A stretch of 64,000 nt of DNA from Comamonas thiooxydans (lineage in GTDB: Bacteria; Pseudomonadota; Gammaproteobacteria; Burkholderiales; Burkholderiaceae_C), in NCBI RefSeq assembly GCF_002157685.2, contig NZ_AP026738.1:2604001-2668000 (forward strand), read 5' to 3'. Numbering within the stretch: the first letter of the stretch is position 1; every line of letters starts with the position of its first letter. The notes beneath the pieces were generated by a model. The model was not told the DNA's origin, did not search any database, and saw nothing but the letters and a program-made list of their open reading frames with translations. This document shows positions 42,265-51,741 of the stretch, piece after piece. A program made the position numbers and the translations under genes.

Positions 42265-45225
42265 CTATTGGCTGCGCCGCACCAGCGCATCTTGTGCCAG
42301 TGCAGCGAGATGCTCAAGCGCCTGCGGCAGCTCATTAAAATGATTTTGCTTTACCTGCTGCTCGATGCCGGCGCAGGTTTCGGCTACTTCCTGCTCCCGG
42401 ATCATCGCAAACATGCCCTTCAGCGCATGCAGATCGCGCAGCAGCATGTCCGGAACGGGCTGGTTCAGGGCGGCGCGCAGTGACCCCAGCAAATTCTGGG
42501 TGGATTCCTGTAATGCGCTCAGTACCGCTTCGGGTAGGCGTCCGGAGCCGATGCTTTCGTTTTGTACTGCTGATGGCTGAGCAGTCTGAGTATTAAGGAC
42601 CTTGCGCAGCGTGTGACTCAAGGTATTAAGCAGGATGGGCTTTACCAACACCGCATCAATGCCTTCCGCTTTGCAGCGCCTGTGTTCTTCGATTTCTGCA
42701 TGGGCGGTCATAGCGACCACCGGAACGGTTGCTCCCTGATTCCGCAGGCTTCGTGTCAACGCATACCCGTCCATGCCGGGCATGCTCAGATCCGTCAATA
42801 CCAGGTCATAGGAGCCCTGATTGAAGCGGAGCAGTGCATCGCTGCCGTTGTTGGCCAAGACCACTTGATAGCCCAATTCCTCCAGTTGCATGCGGATCAG
42901 TTCACGGTTCGATGCCTGGTCATCGACAGCAAGCACTTTGATTTCGTTCAATGTCGTCTTATCTGCAGCAGCATCCGTATCGCTTGGACTCGATACCGGT
43001 GCTTCAGTCGGTACAAGTGGCAGCATGACAGTAAATTGGCTGCCGTCGCCTGGTTCACTGCGCAGATCAAGGCTTCCGCCCATCAGCGCGACCAATCGTC
43101 GGCACAGGGCAAGTCCAAGCCCGCTTCCGCCAAACCGGCGGGTGATGGTTGAGTCGGCCTGAACAAACGGCTCGAACAACTGTTTCTGTTGCTCCTGGCT
43201 TATTCCGATTCCGCTGTCGCAGACTCCGATCACGATACCTGGGTGAGGCAGTCCATTGCCCTTTGAATAAACCTCGATCAGCACATCGCCAGTGTCGGTG
43301 AATTTGATCGCATTGCTCAGCAGGTTCGATGCAATCTGACGGATACGGGTCGGGTCACCCAGATAGAAGGGGGCAAGATGCTCGCGGTCGACAATGCAGT
43401 CGAACTGCAATCCTTTTTCTTGTGCAACTGGCTCAAAGATAGCAGCCACCTCGCTGATGACAGCCGCCGGGTCGAATGCAATCGATTCGATCGACATCTG
43501 CCAAGCCTCGATCTTGGAAAAATCCAGCACGTCGCTGATGATCCCTAATAGCGCATTCGATGACGAGGTGACTGCCTGCAGCCGCTGACCCGCCAGAGGT
43601 GGCAGATCCATACGTTGGACCAGTTCAAGATTGCCAAGGATCGCATTCAGCGGTGTACGAATCTCATGGCTCATAGTCGACAGAAATGCCGACTTCGCAC
43701 GGTTTGCCTCGCCGGCCGCCTGCTTGGCATCACGCAATGCCTGTTCGGTGCGCTTCTTGTCAGTGACATCGGTAAATGCCGTCACCCACACGTCTGCATT
43801 CTGATAGCGTGCCTGCGCCAGATTGACTTCAAGGTCGAGCTGACCGCCATCGCGGGTTGCAAGTGCGATGTCGTCGTGCACCTTGTCATCGCTGCCTTGG
43901 GCCGCGAAGCGTTGTGCGATTTCTGCAGACAGCGTTGGGGCTTCGGTCACCACACGGCTGGCGACATCCACCATGGCCGGGCTGCGCAGCATGGGTTGAC
44001 CGGACCGTGCATCGATCACACCTAACCCGATTGGCGCGGTCTGGATCAACAGACGGTTCAGATGCTCGACTTCGGCAGCTCGCTCTGTGTGGGCCAGCAT
44101 CGGAACGAACACGCGCCGGTTGTACCACCAGAGCAGAAGCCACAACACGGCGATCAAGCCAATCGTGAACGCTGGCGTCCAGCGGATCTGCGGCCATACA
44201 CCCTTCAGTACGTCACGCCATGAGTACGCATATGCAAACTGCCAGCCGGTCAGGCCGATGGGAGTGCTGACCGTGTACACACCGTTGCTGGCGCGTTGGA
44301 CAACGGGCCCCAGACTTGGTTTCGCCTCCTGAGCTGCTGCCAGCACTTCAGGACGATTCGAGCCTCCTTGGCTGACGGCCACCAGAGCGCCTGCATGGTC
44401 TGTGATGACGAATGTGCCGCCGAAGCGGTCTATCGACAGCAGGCGGGTTCTCAGGGCTAAAGAGGCTTCATAGACAAAAACAGCAAAGGGTTGGCCACTG
44501 GCGTCGAGTGCGTAGGTTGACAGCCTCGTGAACTGTTCGCCTGTGAGCGGATTGCGATAGGGACCTGTCCAGCGAACCGCACGTAGCCCGGTTTTGGCAT
44601 CGATGGCCGAGGCGGGCTCGATCGGTCCGTCTGCATTTCGAGTGAGTGAATCAAAGAAGGCAGGGCGGTCAGAGAGCGCAGCATCAATCTGCGTTTGGCT
44701 GGGCCATTTGCCCGATGACCAGGCGATCAGATCGCGTTGTGGCGTATAGAGATAGGCGCTGAACACGAACCCATGGGCGGTGATTGTTGCTATCGTGGTG
44801 TCAGTCACATGCTGGGCCAGGGAAATGAACCGGCTCAGATTGGGAACTGTTGCATCGGGTGCAGAGCTCGCAAATAGCAGGGCAGGCGAGTTCTTGCTCT
44901 GCTGCAGCACCAGGCGCCCTCCATTTGCATAAAGCCGCTCAACAGCATTCGAAGTTTTTGCCTGACTCTGACTCCACGCCATCTCTGCGACGGAGACCGC
45001 GCTGCGCACCGCGATCTCAGCATTGATGAACTCGTTGCTGATTCTGCGGCCCTCGACCTCTAGCTCTCGCCGCTCGTCGTCTACATAGGCCCGAATCATG
45101 GACGCCACCGCGAGGCCGAAGGTGATTAACACCATCACGGTCAGCGCAATCCCCCCGCCAAATAACCCAAGCCGCTGATAGCGGCGCATGGCGGAAATCA
45201 CGGAGGGAGGTGGAGAAGTAGGCAT
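42265..45225 (-). CDS. RcsC-like hybrid sensor histidine kinase 2 (HK-REC-HPt)
   Basis: A 986-residue hybrid kinase, paralogous to kinase 1. Membrane helices near 20-42 and 335-355 flank a periplasmic sensor. A PAS region (LLIQTAPIGLGVIDARSGQP) leads to the kinase core with His520 (MSHEIRTPLN), NLLSNAIKFTDTG, CDSGIGI and FGGSGLGLALC. A receiver with Asp812 (LTDLSMPGMDG) and an HPt domain with His933 (HALKGMFAM) follow. It forms an operon with regulator 2 and is divergent from the fimbrial operon. Sensor domains of the two kinases are dissimilar except near the membrane, so they may read different signals. Confidence 0.94.
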   Translation of the reverse strand: MPTSPPPSVISAMRRYQRLGLFGGGIALTVMVLITFGLAVASMIRAYVDDERRELEVEGRRISNEFINAEIAVRSAVSVAEMAWSQSQAKTSNAVERLYANGGRLVLQQSKNSPALLFASSAPDATVPNLSRFISLAQHVTDTTIATITAHGFVFSAYLYTPQRDLIAWSSGKWPSQTQIDAALSDRPAFFDSLTRNADGPIEPASAIDAKTGLRAVRWTGPYRNPLTGEQFTRLSTYALDASGQPFAVFVYEASLALRTRLLSIDRFGGTFVITDHAGALVAVSQGGSNRPEVLAAAQEAKPSLGPVVQRASNGVYTVSTPIGLTGWQFAYAYSWRDVLKGVWPQIRWTPAFTIGLIAVLWLLLWWYNRRVFVPMLAHTERAAEVEHLNRLLIQTAPIGLGVIDARSGQPMLRSPAMVDVASRVVTEAPTLSAEIAQRFAAQGSDDKVHDDIALATRDGGQLDLEVNLAQARYQNADVWVTAFTDVTDKKRTEQALRDAKQAAGEANRAKSAFLSTMSHEIRTPLNAILGNLELVQRMDLPPLAGQRLQAVTSSSNALLGIISDVLDFSKIEAWQMSIESIAFDPAAVISEVAAIFEPVAQEKGLQFDCIVDREHLAPFYLGDPTRIRQIASNLLSNAIKFTDTGDVLIEVYSKGNGLPHPGIVIGVCDSGIGISQEQQKQLFEPFVQADSTITRRFGGSGLGLALCRRLVALMGGSLDLRSEPGDGSQFTVMLPLVPTEAPVSSPSDTDAAADKTTLNEIKVLAVDDQASNRELIRMQLEELGYQVVLANNGSDALLRFNQGSYDLVLTDLSMPGMDGYALTRSLRNQGATVPVVAMTAHAEIEEHRRCKAEGIDAVLVKPILLNTLSHTLRKVLNTQTAQPSAVQNESIGSGRLPEAVLSALQESTQNLLGSLRAALNQPVPDMLLRDLHALKGMFAMIREQEVAETCAGIEQQVKQNHFNELPQALEHLAALAQDALVRRSQ

Positions 45226-45370
45226 TGGGCGGCAACCCTTGTCGATCCAGGTGTGCCAGCGATGCTAAGCCTAAATAGTCGATCCAGACAGCCTTTGCAC
45301 AACACATCGGCAACTGAGGCTGCAGGCAGATAAGTGCAGGTGTTGCTAGTTGGCCCAACCGCTCCCGAGT

Positions 45371-45385
45371 CCGAGCTGCGCTCGG
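45371..45385. terminator. Weak hairpin in the kinase 2-fimbria intergenic region
   Basis: CCGAGC-TGC-GCTCGG is a perfect 6-bp stem with a 3-base loop followed by GCTTTCTGT. Its location upstream of both divergent genes makes a terminator role doubtful; it may be a regulatory structure. Confidence 0.25.
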
Positions 45386-45431
45386 GCTTTCTGTGTATGT
45401 ATTTCCCGCGGAAAACGCCAGATTCGTACTT

Positions 45432-45470
45432 GTCCTATGCGTTGAGCCGGTGCTTTCGTTCTTGTCAGAT
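45432..45470 (+). promoter_or_regulatory. Fimbria/EAL shared promoter box, copy 1
   Basis: GTCCTATGCGTTG, 9 bases, then TTTCGTTCTTGTCAGAT. The same two blocks, with 8 bases between them, occur at 51479-51516 before the EAL gene. Copy 1 lies about 140 bases before the fimbrial subunit start. Exact conservation of 30 bases in otherwise unrelated upstream regions indicates a regulator site, most simply for one of the adjacent RcsB-like proteins. Confidence 0.75.
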
Positions 45471-45607
45471 GTGACGAGCGAGAGGAAATTTTTACAGTGG
45501 GGGCACTGTAAAGCAAGGTTGTTTTACTGGAGTTCCAGCGGACCAGCATCGATTGATGACAAAGGCACGCAGCGAACTGGCTCATTAACTATATAAGGTG
45601 TTTTTTC

Positions 45608-46162
45608 ATGAAGAAAACCATTTCCGCTATCGCCGCCATCGCTGCAATCGGCTCCACTGCTTTCGGTCCAGCCCACGCTGCTGATGGCCTCATCAGCTTT
45701 GTTGGCAAGCTTGAAGCCCAGACCTGCACGATCGACGTCAATGGTGTCGCGACTCCCGCCATCACTACCGTCGTGCTGCCTACCGTGTCGATTGACACGC
45801 TGGCCACCGCTGGCGAAGCCTCCGGCCAGACCCGCTTCAACATTGGCCTGAAGAACTGCTCAAGCATTGTCGACAACGGCGTGACTGCATTCTTTGAAAG
45901 CAGCCCGCTCGTGAACGTGATCACGGGCAACCTGTTGAGCACTGGCACCGCGCACCATGTGGAGTTGCAATTGGTTGATGGCGCCAGCGGTCGCCCCATT
46001 CGTGTTGGTGACATGGAACAAAACGCTGTTACGACGAGGATCCGTATGGACGCCACCGGTAGTGCCCTCTTGCCCTACGCAGTGCAGTACTACGTCCCTG
46101 GTCCAGCAGCAACTGCTGGCACGGTGGCCAGCAATGTGACTTACTCGATTGTCTACCATTAA
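45608..46162 (+). CDS. Type 1-like fimbrial major subunit
   Basis: A 184-residue pilin. A Sec signal peptide (MKKTISAIAAIAAIGSTAFG, ending AHA) is followed by ADGLISFVGKLEAQTCTIDV, the standard N-terminal donor strand and first cysteine of chaperone-usher pilins; the second cysteine is in LKNCSS. The chain ends NVTYSIVYH, with the penultimate tyrosine typical of class I pilins. AAGGTG precedes the ATG. It is the first gene of the four-gene fimbrial operon. Confidence 0.94.
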   Translation: MKKTISAIAAIAAIGSTAFGPAHAADGLISFVGKLEAQTCTIDVNGVATPAITTVVLPTVSIDTLATAGEASGQTRFNIGLKNCSSIVDNGVTAFFESSPLVNVITGNLLSTGTAHHVELQLVDGASGRPIRVGDMEQNAVTTRIRMDATGSALLPYAVQYYVPGPAATAGTVASNVTYSIVYH

Positions 46163-46241
46163 CAGTTATCGATTCTTCAAGGGTATGGCGGCGGCCTGCG
46201 CTACCGCCATACCGTAAAAAACATATACAAGAATAGGATCT

Positions 46242-46988
46242 ATGAACGCCACTTTCCTGAAGCGTCTGTCGCTGGTCTGCACCGCCGTTCTGGCAATGGG
46301 CGCGGCACAAGCAAGCGTCGTCATTACCGGAACGCGTGTGATCTATCCTTCTGCGGAAAAGGAAGTCACGGTCAAACTCAATAACGATGGAACAGTGCCG
46401 GCGCTTGTTCAGACCTGGATCGACGATGGGGACTCCAGCACTGACGCGCAAAAGAAGGCCATGCCTTTCACGTTAACGCCGCCGGTATTTCGCATCGATC
46501 CTGCCAAGGGACAAACCCTGCGCATGATGTACACGCAGGATCCATTGCCCCAGGATCGCGAGTCGGTGTACTACCTGAACGTGCTGGAGATCCCTCCGCG
46601 CCCGCAGGTCGACGGTGGTCGCAATATGCTGCAAATGGCATTTCGCTCGCGCATCAAGATTTTCTTCCGCCCCAAGGGTCTAGAAGGTGACGCAAACGAT
46701 GCTCCTGCCAAAGTGACCTGGAGTGTTGTGCAAGACGCCGCAGGCAAGGGGGTTGCACTGGAAGCGAACAACCCCACGCCGTACCACGTGAACGTCAGCA
46801 AAACCAGTATCGAGGTTGGCGGTAAGGTTTACGAGAGTGCTCCCGGCCTGGTTGAGCCTTTCGCCAAGCACAGCTTTGTGCTGGATGGACTGAGCACCCT
46901 GCCACCCGCCGCGCTGCGGGTTCAGTACAAAACCGTGAACGACTACGGTGCCACGGTTCCGGCGGTCTTCCCGCCCGAGAACAGATAA
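46242..46988 (+). CDS. Periplasmic fimbrial chaperone
   Basis: A 248-residue PapD-like chaperone with a signal peptide ending AAQA. The conserved Arg and Lys that hold the pilin C-terminus are in GTRVIYPSAEKEV and FRSRIKIFFRPKG. The donor G1 strand region is TPYHVNVSKTSI followed by PFAKHSFVL. The short F1-G1 loop places it in the FGS class that assembles rod-like fimbriae. It lies 79 bases after the pilin stop, in front of the usher gene. Confidence 0.95.
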   Translation: MNATFLKRLSLVCTAVLAMGAAQASVVITGTRVIYPSAEKEVTVKLNNDGTVPALVQTWIDDGDSSTDAQKKAMPFTLTPPVFRIDPAKGQTLRMMYTQDPLPQDRESVYYLNVLEIPPRPQVDGGRNMLQMAFRSRIKIFFRPKGLEGDANDAPAKVTWSVVQDAAGKGVALEANNPTPYHVNVSKTSIEVGGKVYESAPGLVEPFAKHSFVLDGLSTLPPAALRVQYKTVNDYGATVPAVFPPENR

Positions 46989-47099
46989 CGCCCAAGGCTG
47001 GTAATCCCTCCTGCCAGCCGTCTCGACCTCTTTTCAATCGCTTTGCCCACTGGCCCTATGGCCAGTCTGGATGGACTTTGCTGTGCCTGGATGATTCCT

Positions 47100-49733
47100 A
47101 TGAGAAACGCTCAACTGAGCCGCTATGCTGACACCCTGCAAACGCCGCTGACGCGCGTATGCATGGCTGTGCTGCTGGTTCTGGGCGGCATGGAGCATGC
47201 CATGGGCGCAGAAGGCATGGATGCCGCCGTAGCAATGCCTCCAGTGAGTCCTGAACTTCAGGCCAGCGAAGCGATGCAGGCAACTGCGGCCCTGGAAATG
47301 TTGGAGTTCAACCCCGACTTCCTGTCACCGCAAGCCGGTATGGGCCAGGTAGACCTTTCGCGTTTTGCGAGGGGCAATCCTGTGCTGCCTGGCGATTACC
47401 GTATGGATCTGTACTTGAATGGACAGGCCATGGGGCTCGTCAATGTAGGGGTCAAGCCGGGTAATGATCCTCAGCGCGGCCGCATCTGCATGACGCAGGC
47501 CTTGCTTGATCAGGTCGGCCTGGATTGGTCCAAGCTGAGCACCGAGCAGACTCAGGCCTTTGCCGACCCCAATGGATGCGCCGTGCTCGAAGAACATATC
47601 GAGAATGCCCGCGCTGCCCTCGATACCGGTGAGCTACGACTGGACATCACGTTGGCACAGGTGCTGCTGCGCCGTTCCCCGCGTGGTTATGTGAGCCCCA
47701 AGCTCTGGGATGCAGGCGTCAATGCTGGCATGCTGGGCTATAGCTTCAATGCGTACCGTAACGAATCGCCAGGATTCAGCAACAACTCTGCCTATCTGGG
47801 CATCAATGCAGGCATGAACCTGGGCGGCTGGTATTTTCGTCACAACGGCTCGATGAGTTGGGAGCAGAACGGTTCCAGCCGCTATGAAGACCTCAATACC
47901 TATGTAAGTCACGATTTTCCGTCGATTACCAGCCGAATGACGCTGGGCGACACCAACACGACAGGTGACCTGTTCGATACAGTCGCATTTCGCGGTGCCA
48001 TGCTGGCTTCCGACGACCGCATGCTGCCTGACTCGCAGCGCGGCTATGCACCGCTGGTGCGCGGCATGGCCGAGACCAATGCCCGCGTTACGATCCGTCA
48101 GAACGGTGCGGTCATCCACGACATGGTCGTTCCGCCAGGTCCCTTCGAGATTGATGACCTGTATCCGACGGGTTATGGCGGCAACCTGGAAGTGACTGTG
48201 ACAGAAGCCGATGGTCGTAAGCGTACCTTCCTGGTTCCCTACGCTTCGGTCGCGCAACTGCTGCGACCTGGAACTCAGCGTTATAGCCTTACCGCCGGCA
48301 CCGTGCGTAATCGCGCGCTGCGCCATATGCCGAAGCTGCTGCAGGGCACCTACCAGCGCGGCCTGACCAACAGCCTGACGGCTTATGGTGGCCTGCAGGC
48401 CAATGAAAACTACAGTGCTTTGCTGGCTGGCTTGGCCTTTGGTACCTCGCTGGGTGCGTTCTCGCTGGGTATTTCTCGAGCGCGGACACGCACGGCACGG
48501 GAGTCCTTGACAGGTTCCAGTGTTCGCCTGGGCTATAGCAAGTTCTTTGACGCAACCCGCAGCAATGTGTCGGTGGCGGCCTATCGCTTCTCCGCCCGGG
48601 GCTTCATGGACTTTGCCACGGCTGCGAAGGCCGTCGACATTGCCAGCCAGGGCCGGGCCATCGATGGCATCTGGCGCCCACGGAACCGGGTATCGCTCAC
48701 TTTCAACCAGTCACTGGGAGACAGGCGCGGCCAGTTGTTTGTGAGTGGCTTTGCCCAGAACTACTGGGGGCAGGAAAAGAAAGACGTGCAGTTCCAGATG
48801 GGCTACACGAACACCTATCGCTGGCTGACTTATTCGGTATCGCTCAATCGTGTGCGCAACAATGCAGGCCGGATGGACAACCAGTTCATGGTCAATCTAT
48901 CCATCCCGCTGGGCAAGACGATGCAGGCGCCGCAGCTCGGAGTCATTGCTACGCACCGGCCGAACGTGGGGTCGACCACGCAGACTACCTTGTCGGGTCT
49001 CGCAGGCGAGTACAACCAATGGAGCTATGGTGCCAGTGTGAACCATGGCCCTGGCAATGCAGGCACTGCCGGCACCCTCAATGGCCAGTACCGCAGTCAA
49101 CTCGCAACGCTGCAGGCGGGGTACTCGCAGGGGGTGGGATACAGCGGCGCTTCCATAGGTGCATCGGGCACCGTGGTGGTTCACCCTGGCGGTGTGACCA
49201 TGTCCCCGTATACGGGTGACACCATTGCGATCGTGCAAGCGCCGCAAGCAGCCGGCGCGATCATTCAAGGCTATCAAGGACTGAAGTTGGATTCGCGCGG
49301 TTATGGCGTGCTGCCTTATCTCACGCCTTATCGCTTGAATGAGGTGGCTATCGATCCCAAGGGCATCTCTGCCGATGTGGAGCTCAAAACCACCAGCCAG
49401 CAGGTGGCACCGCATGCGGGCGCCGTGGTCATGCTCCGCTATGCCACTGTCACGGGCCACTCGGCGCTGATCGACCTCGTGTTGCCTGATGGCTCCGTTG
49501 TACCGTTTGGCGCTGACATCACTGATGGCGACGGCAATAGCGTGGGCACCGTCGCTCAAGGTGGGCGTGCCTATGTGCGCCTGGCCAACGACAGTGCCGA
49601 TCTGAATATCCGCTGGGGCGATGCGCCCGAGCAGCAATGCAAGAGCCCTATAACTCTGCCTGAACGCACGGCAGGCTCCAAGGCCGGGATGATCGTCCGC
49701 CTCGAAGCGCAATGCGCATTGCAAGCCCGCTAA
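47100..49733 (+). CDS. Outer-membrane fimbrial usher
   Basis: An 877-residue usher. A signal peptide ends near EHAMGA. The N-terminal chaperone-binding domain has LEFNPDFLSPQAGMGQVDLSRFARGNPVLPGDYRMDLYLNG (recognisable from FNPDFL and LPGDYRMDLYLNG). The barrel and plug show GYSFNAYRNE, RGYAPLVRGMAETNARVTI, PPGPFEIDDLYPTGYGGNLEVTVTEADG and the C-terminal domains follow with VVMLRYATVTG and CKSPITLP. The start at 47100 is one of two closely spaced ATGs; 47091 is also possible. It accepts chaperone-subunit complexes and threads the fibre to the surface. Confidence 0.95.
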   Translation: MRNAQLSRYADTLQTPLTRVCMAVLLVLGGMEHAMGAEGMDAAVAMPPVSPELQASEAMQATAALEMLEFNPDFLSPQAGMGQVDLSRFARGNPVLPGDYRMDLYLNGQAMGLVNVGVKPGNDPQRGRICMTQALLDQVGLDWSKLSTEQTQAFADPNGCAVLEEHIENARAALDTGELRLDITLAQVLLRRSPRGYVSPKLWDAGVNAGMLGYSFNAYRNESPGFSNNSAYLGINAGMNLGGWYFRHNGSMSWEQNGSSRYEDLNTYVSHDFPSITSRMTLGDTNTTGDLFDTVAFRGAMLASDDRMLPDSQRGYAPLVRGMAETNARVTIRQNGAVIHDMVVPPGPFEIDDLYPTGYGGNLEVTVTEADGRKRTFLVPYASVAQLLRPGTQRYSLTAGTVRNRALRHMPKLLQGTYQRGLTNSLTAYGGLQANENYSALLAGLAFGTSLGAFSLGISRARTRTARESLTGSSVRLGYSKFFDATRSNVSVAAYRFSARGFMDFATAAKAVDIASQGRAIDGIWRPRNRVSLTFNQSLGDRRGQLFVSGFAQNYWGQEKKDVQFQMGYTNTYRWLTYSVSLNRVRNNAGRMDNQFMVNLSIPLGKTMQAPQLGVIATHRPNVGSTTQTTLSGLAGEYNQWSYGASVNHGPGNAGTAGTLNGQYRSQLATLQAGYSQGVGYSGASIGASGTVVVHPGGVTMSPYTGDTIAIVQAPQAAGAIIQGYQGLKLDSRGYGVLPYLTPYRLNEVAIDPKGISADVELKTTSQQVAPHAGAVVMLRYATVTGHSALIDLVLPDGSVVPFGADITDGDGNSVGTVAQGGRAYVRLANDSADLNIRWGDAPEQQCKSPITLPERTAGSKAGMIVRLEAQCALQAR

Positions 49734-49746
49734 GGAGTGCAGGGTG

Positions 49747-50874
49747 ATGAAGAACCACAATCAAGAAAAAGTCAGCCTTTATTTGAAATGGATATTGGCT
49801 TTAGTTATCGGCATGCTTGCGACCGCAGCGAATGCAACCTGTTCTTACAGGGCAGAAAACCCCTATGGCAGCGGCCCTGCAGATTTAGTTGCGACACTCA
49901 ATGTCAGTGCATTGACTGTTGGCCGAGATGTGCCGGATGGGACTGTGCTGTACCGGCAAACTGTAAGGACGATGACAACGTTGATCAACTGTAGAAACGA
50001 CGGAGCCATCGCCACTGTCCAACACAAATATTGGTTGACTGGAACACCACAGCCTATATCGAGCTGGAATGGGGATCCTTTTCCAGGTCGGATATATCAG
50101 ACCGGAGTACCTGGCATTGGTGTCGCATTGTGGTATTCAGGCAATGCGTTCCCATATACCAGATCAATCACCAATTGCGGATTTATCGGTGGGGGGTGCG
50201 ATATTAATGGCGCTGACTCGAATTTTGAAATCAGTCTTGTCAAAATTGGACCAGTCTCGCCCGGCCTCGTCCAAGGCGCCAATCTGCCGCGTATGCAGTA
50301 TGACTTGGTGACAGACAACACCCTTCCTATCATGAGGGCAAGATTTATTGGAAACATTCAAATAGTTGCGCAAACTTGCACAACACCAAACGTGACAGTA
50401 GCACTCGGGAGCCACAAGGTGAGCGATTTCAGCGGCGCCGGCAGTGGTACCCCTTACAGAAATTTCTTTATTGAGTTGAGAAATTGCCCAGCTTTTCACG
50501 GGGTATCGGCTTCTTTGATCAACACTCATAATGGAATAGGTTCTGTGGAGTCTAGTCGCACGATCAATGCGAATGTCATTGGGATTTCTCTGACCCCTTT
50601 GAATGGCGTCGTTCCTTCGCAACGCGGTACGATAAAGCTAGGTTCTGGGAGACCCGGATCTCTCACTGCAACCGGTATTGGTGTTCAGCTTTTCCGTTCC
50701 CTTGACGGCTTTCTGCAGTTCGACACGCTCTTGGCGAGCGGCATCAGTCCCAGCGGCAGTTCGGGAGCGAGCTACACCATTCCAATGCAGGCCCGCTATG
50801 TCCAGACGGGGACAGCAACACCGACGCCAGGGCCTGCCAATGCTTCGGTGATATTTACAATCAATTATCAATAA
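49747..50874 (+). CDS. Fimbrial tip adhesin
   Basis: A 375-residue two-domain secreted protein. After a signal peptide (LYLKWILALVIGMLATAANA) comes a receptor-binding-like domain of about 180 residues with paired cysteines (TNCGFIGGGCDIN), then a C-terminal pilin domain with TCTTPNVTVALGSHKVSDFSG, FFIELRNCPAF and the terminal strand ASVIFTINYQ. This order is that of FimH-like adhesins at the end of usher operons. AGGAG lies nine bases before the ATG; a GTG one codon earlier is the alternative. The ligand is unknown. It is more AT-rich than the usher gene. Confidence 0.9.
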   Translation: MKNHNQEKVSLYLKWILALVIGMLATAANATCSYRAENPYGSGPADLVATLNVSALTVGRDVPDGTVLYRQTVRTMTTLINCRNDGAIATVQHKYWLTGTPQPISSWNGDPFPGRIYQTGVPGIGVALWYSGNAFPYTRSITNCGFIGGGCDINGADSNFEISLVKIGPVSPGLVQGANLPRMQYDLVTDNTLPIMRARFIGNIQIVAQTCTTPNVTVALGSHKVSDFSGAGSGTPYRNFFIELRNCPAFHGVSASLINTHNGIGSVESSRTINANVIGISLTPLNGVVPSQRGTIKLGSGRPGSLTATGIGVQLFRSLDGFLQFDTLLASGISPSGSSGASYTIPMQARYVQTGTATPTPGPANASVIFTINYQ

Positions 50875-51313
50875 CTGGTCTGCGTATGTATGGCATACCT
50901 GAATTGTCGACTCTGACTACTCAGGTTTTCAAGATGGCCATTTCTTTAGTGTAAATCCTGGGTTTCAGGCAGAATTTTCGTTTTTTCAGATGAGACTAAA
51001 CCACCTCTGATTAATTTGCTTCACTCGCCAGAATGGGGCTTGCTCCATGGTATTCGACGTGTACCGGGGTTACGTCGAGATATCTCTGTCGCCTCAGAAT
51101 GAGAGTGCCGGCGAAGGCAATACCAATCGCAAAGTCCTCAAGTTTCACTGCTGCTCCAAGACCTTGAGTGCTGCCTGAATAAATGCCTTTCATCTTCAAT
51201 GATCTAGTCCTGACCTGGTAGTGCGACTAGCGTGAATCCTGTGGAGCACAGAAAAACATAGGCCTTTGAGAAAAAGGAACTTCGATTCAGTCGAAGCTAT
51301 TTTGAAAGTCAAC

Positions 51314-51358
51314 CATAGAAAAAGCCCGCAATGCCTAACATTGCGGGCTTTTTCTATG
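51314..51358. terminator. Strong bidirectional hairpin terminator
   Basis: Two perfectly complementary 20-bp arms (51314-51333 and 51339-51358) enclose a 5-base loop. Each arm contains AAAAAGCCCGC or its complement, so a U-run follows the stem in either direction. It lies 440 bases after the adhesin gene and upstream of the EAL promoter box, insulating the two units. Confidence 0.92.
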
Positions 51359-51478
51359 ACCGATCACGTATCGCTCCAGCGCTCGGCGCAAGCTTGGGCA
51401 CATGTGCCTGATGGTCTTGCCTGTCAAACGCGCTGTTCAATGCGCCAGCTTCTGTCTATTTAGGTGAATTTAGGACTC

Positions 51479-51516
51479 GTCCTATGCGTTGCGACGTCTT
51501 TTCGTTCTTGTCAGAT
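51479..51516 (+). promoter_or_regulatory. Fimbria/EAL shared promoter box, copy 2
   Basis: GTCCTATGCGTTG, 8 bases, then TTTCGTTCTTGTCAGAT, identical in both blocks to 45432-45470. It lies about 225 bases upstream of the EAL-domain gene, downstream of the strong terminator, so it belongs to a separate transcript that is apparently co-regulated with the fimbriae. Confidence 0.75.
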
Positions 51517-51741
51517 ATAGCAAATGGGACTTGATTTCTACACTGAAATTGCTGTGTAGCTGAGGTGCTCCACAGCAGTTCAAGCGGCCTGAACCAAGGC
51601 TCAGCAAGGGTAGGGCGCAATGAGCGCGAACAGGACTTGCGTTGAAGCATTCCATTGCAATGCCAGTTGCTTACCCGAGGAGATTCGACTGGATCTTCGT
51701 GTCGTTTGCACTCCGAAAAACCAGAACTAGGAGCTCGCACC

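Noticed and set aside
47634..48326. Long antisense frames inside the usher and adhesin genes
   Set aside because: Expected shadows of GC-rich coding sequence on the opposite strand; no independent ribosome site or family match.
51011..51199. 62-codon frame on the minus strand between the adhesin and EAL genes
   Set aside because: No ribosome site, no recognisable motif and no clear membrane or secretion signal; kept only as a faint possibility.
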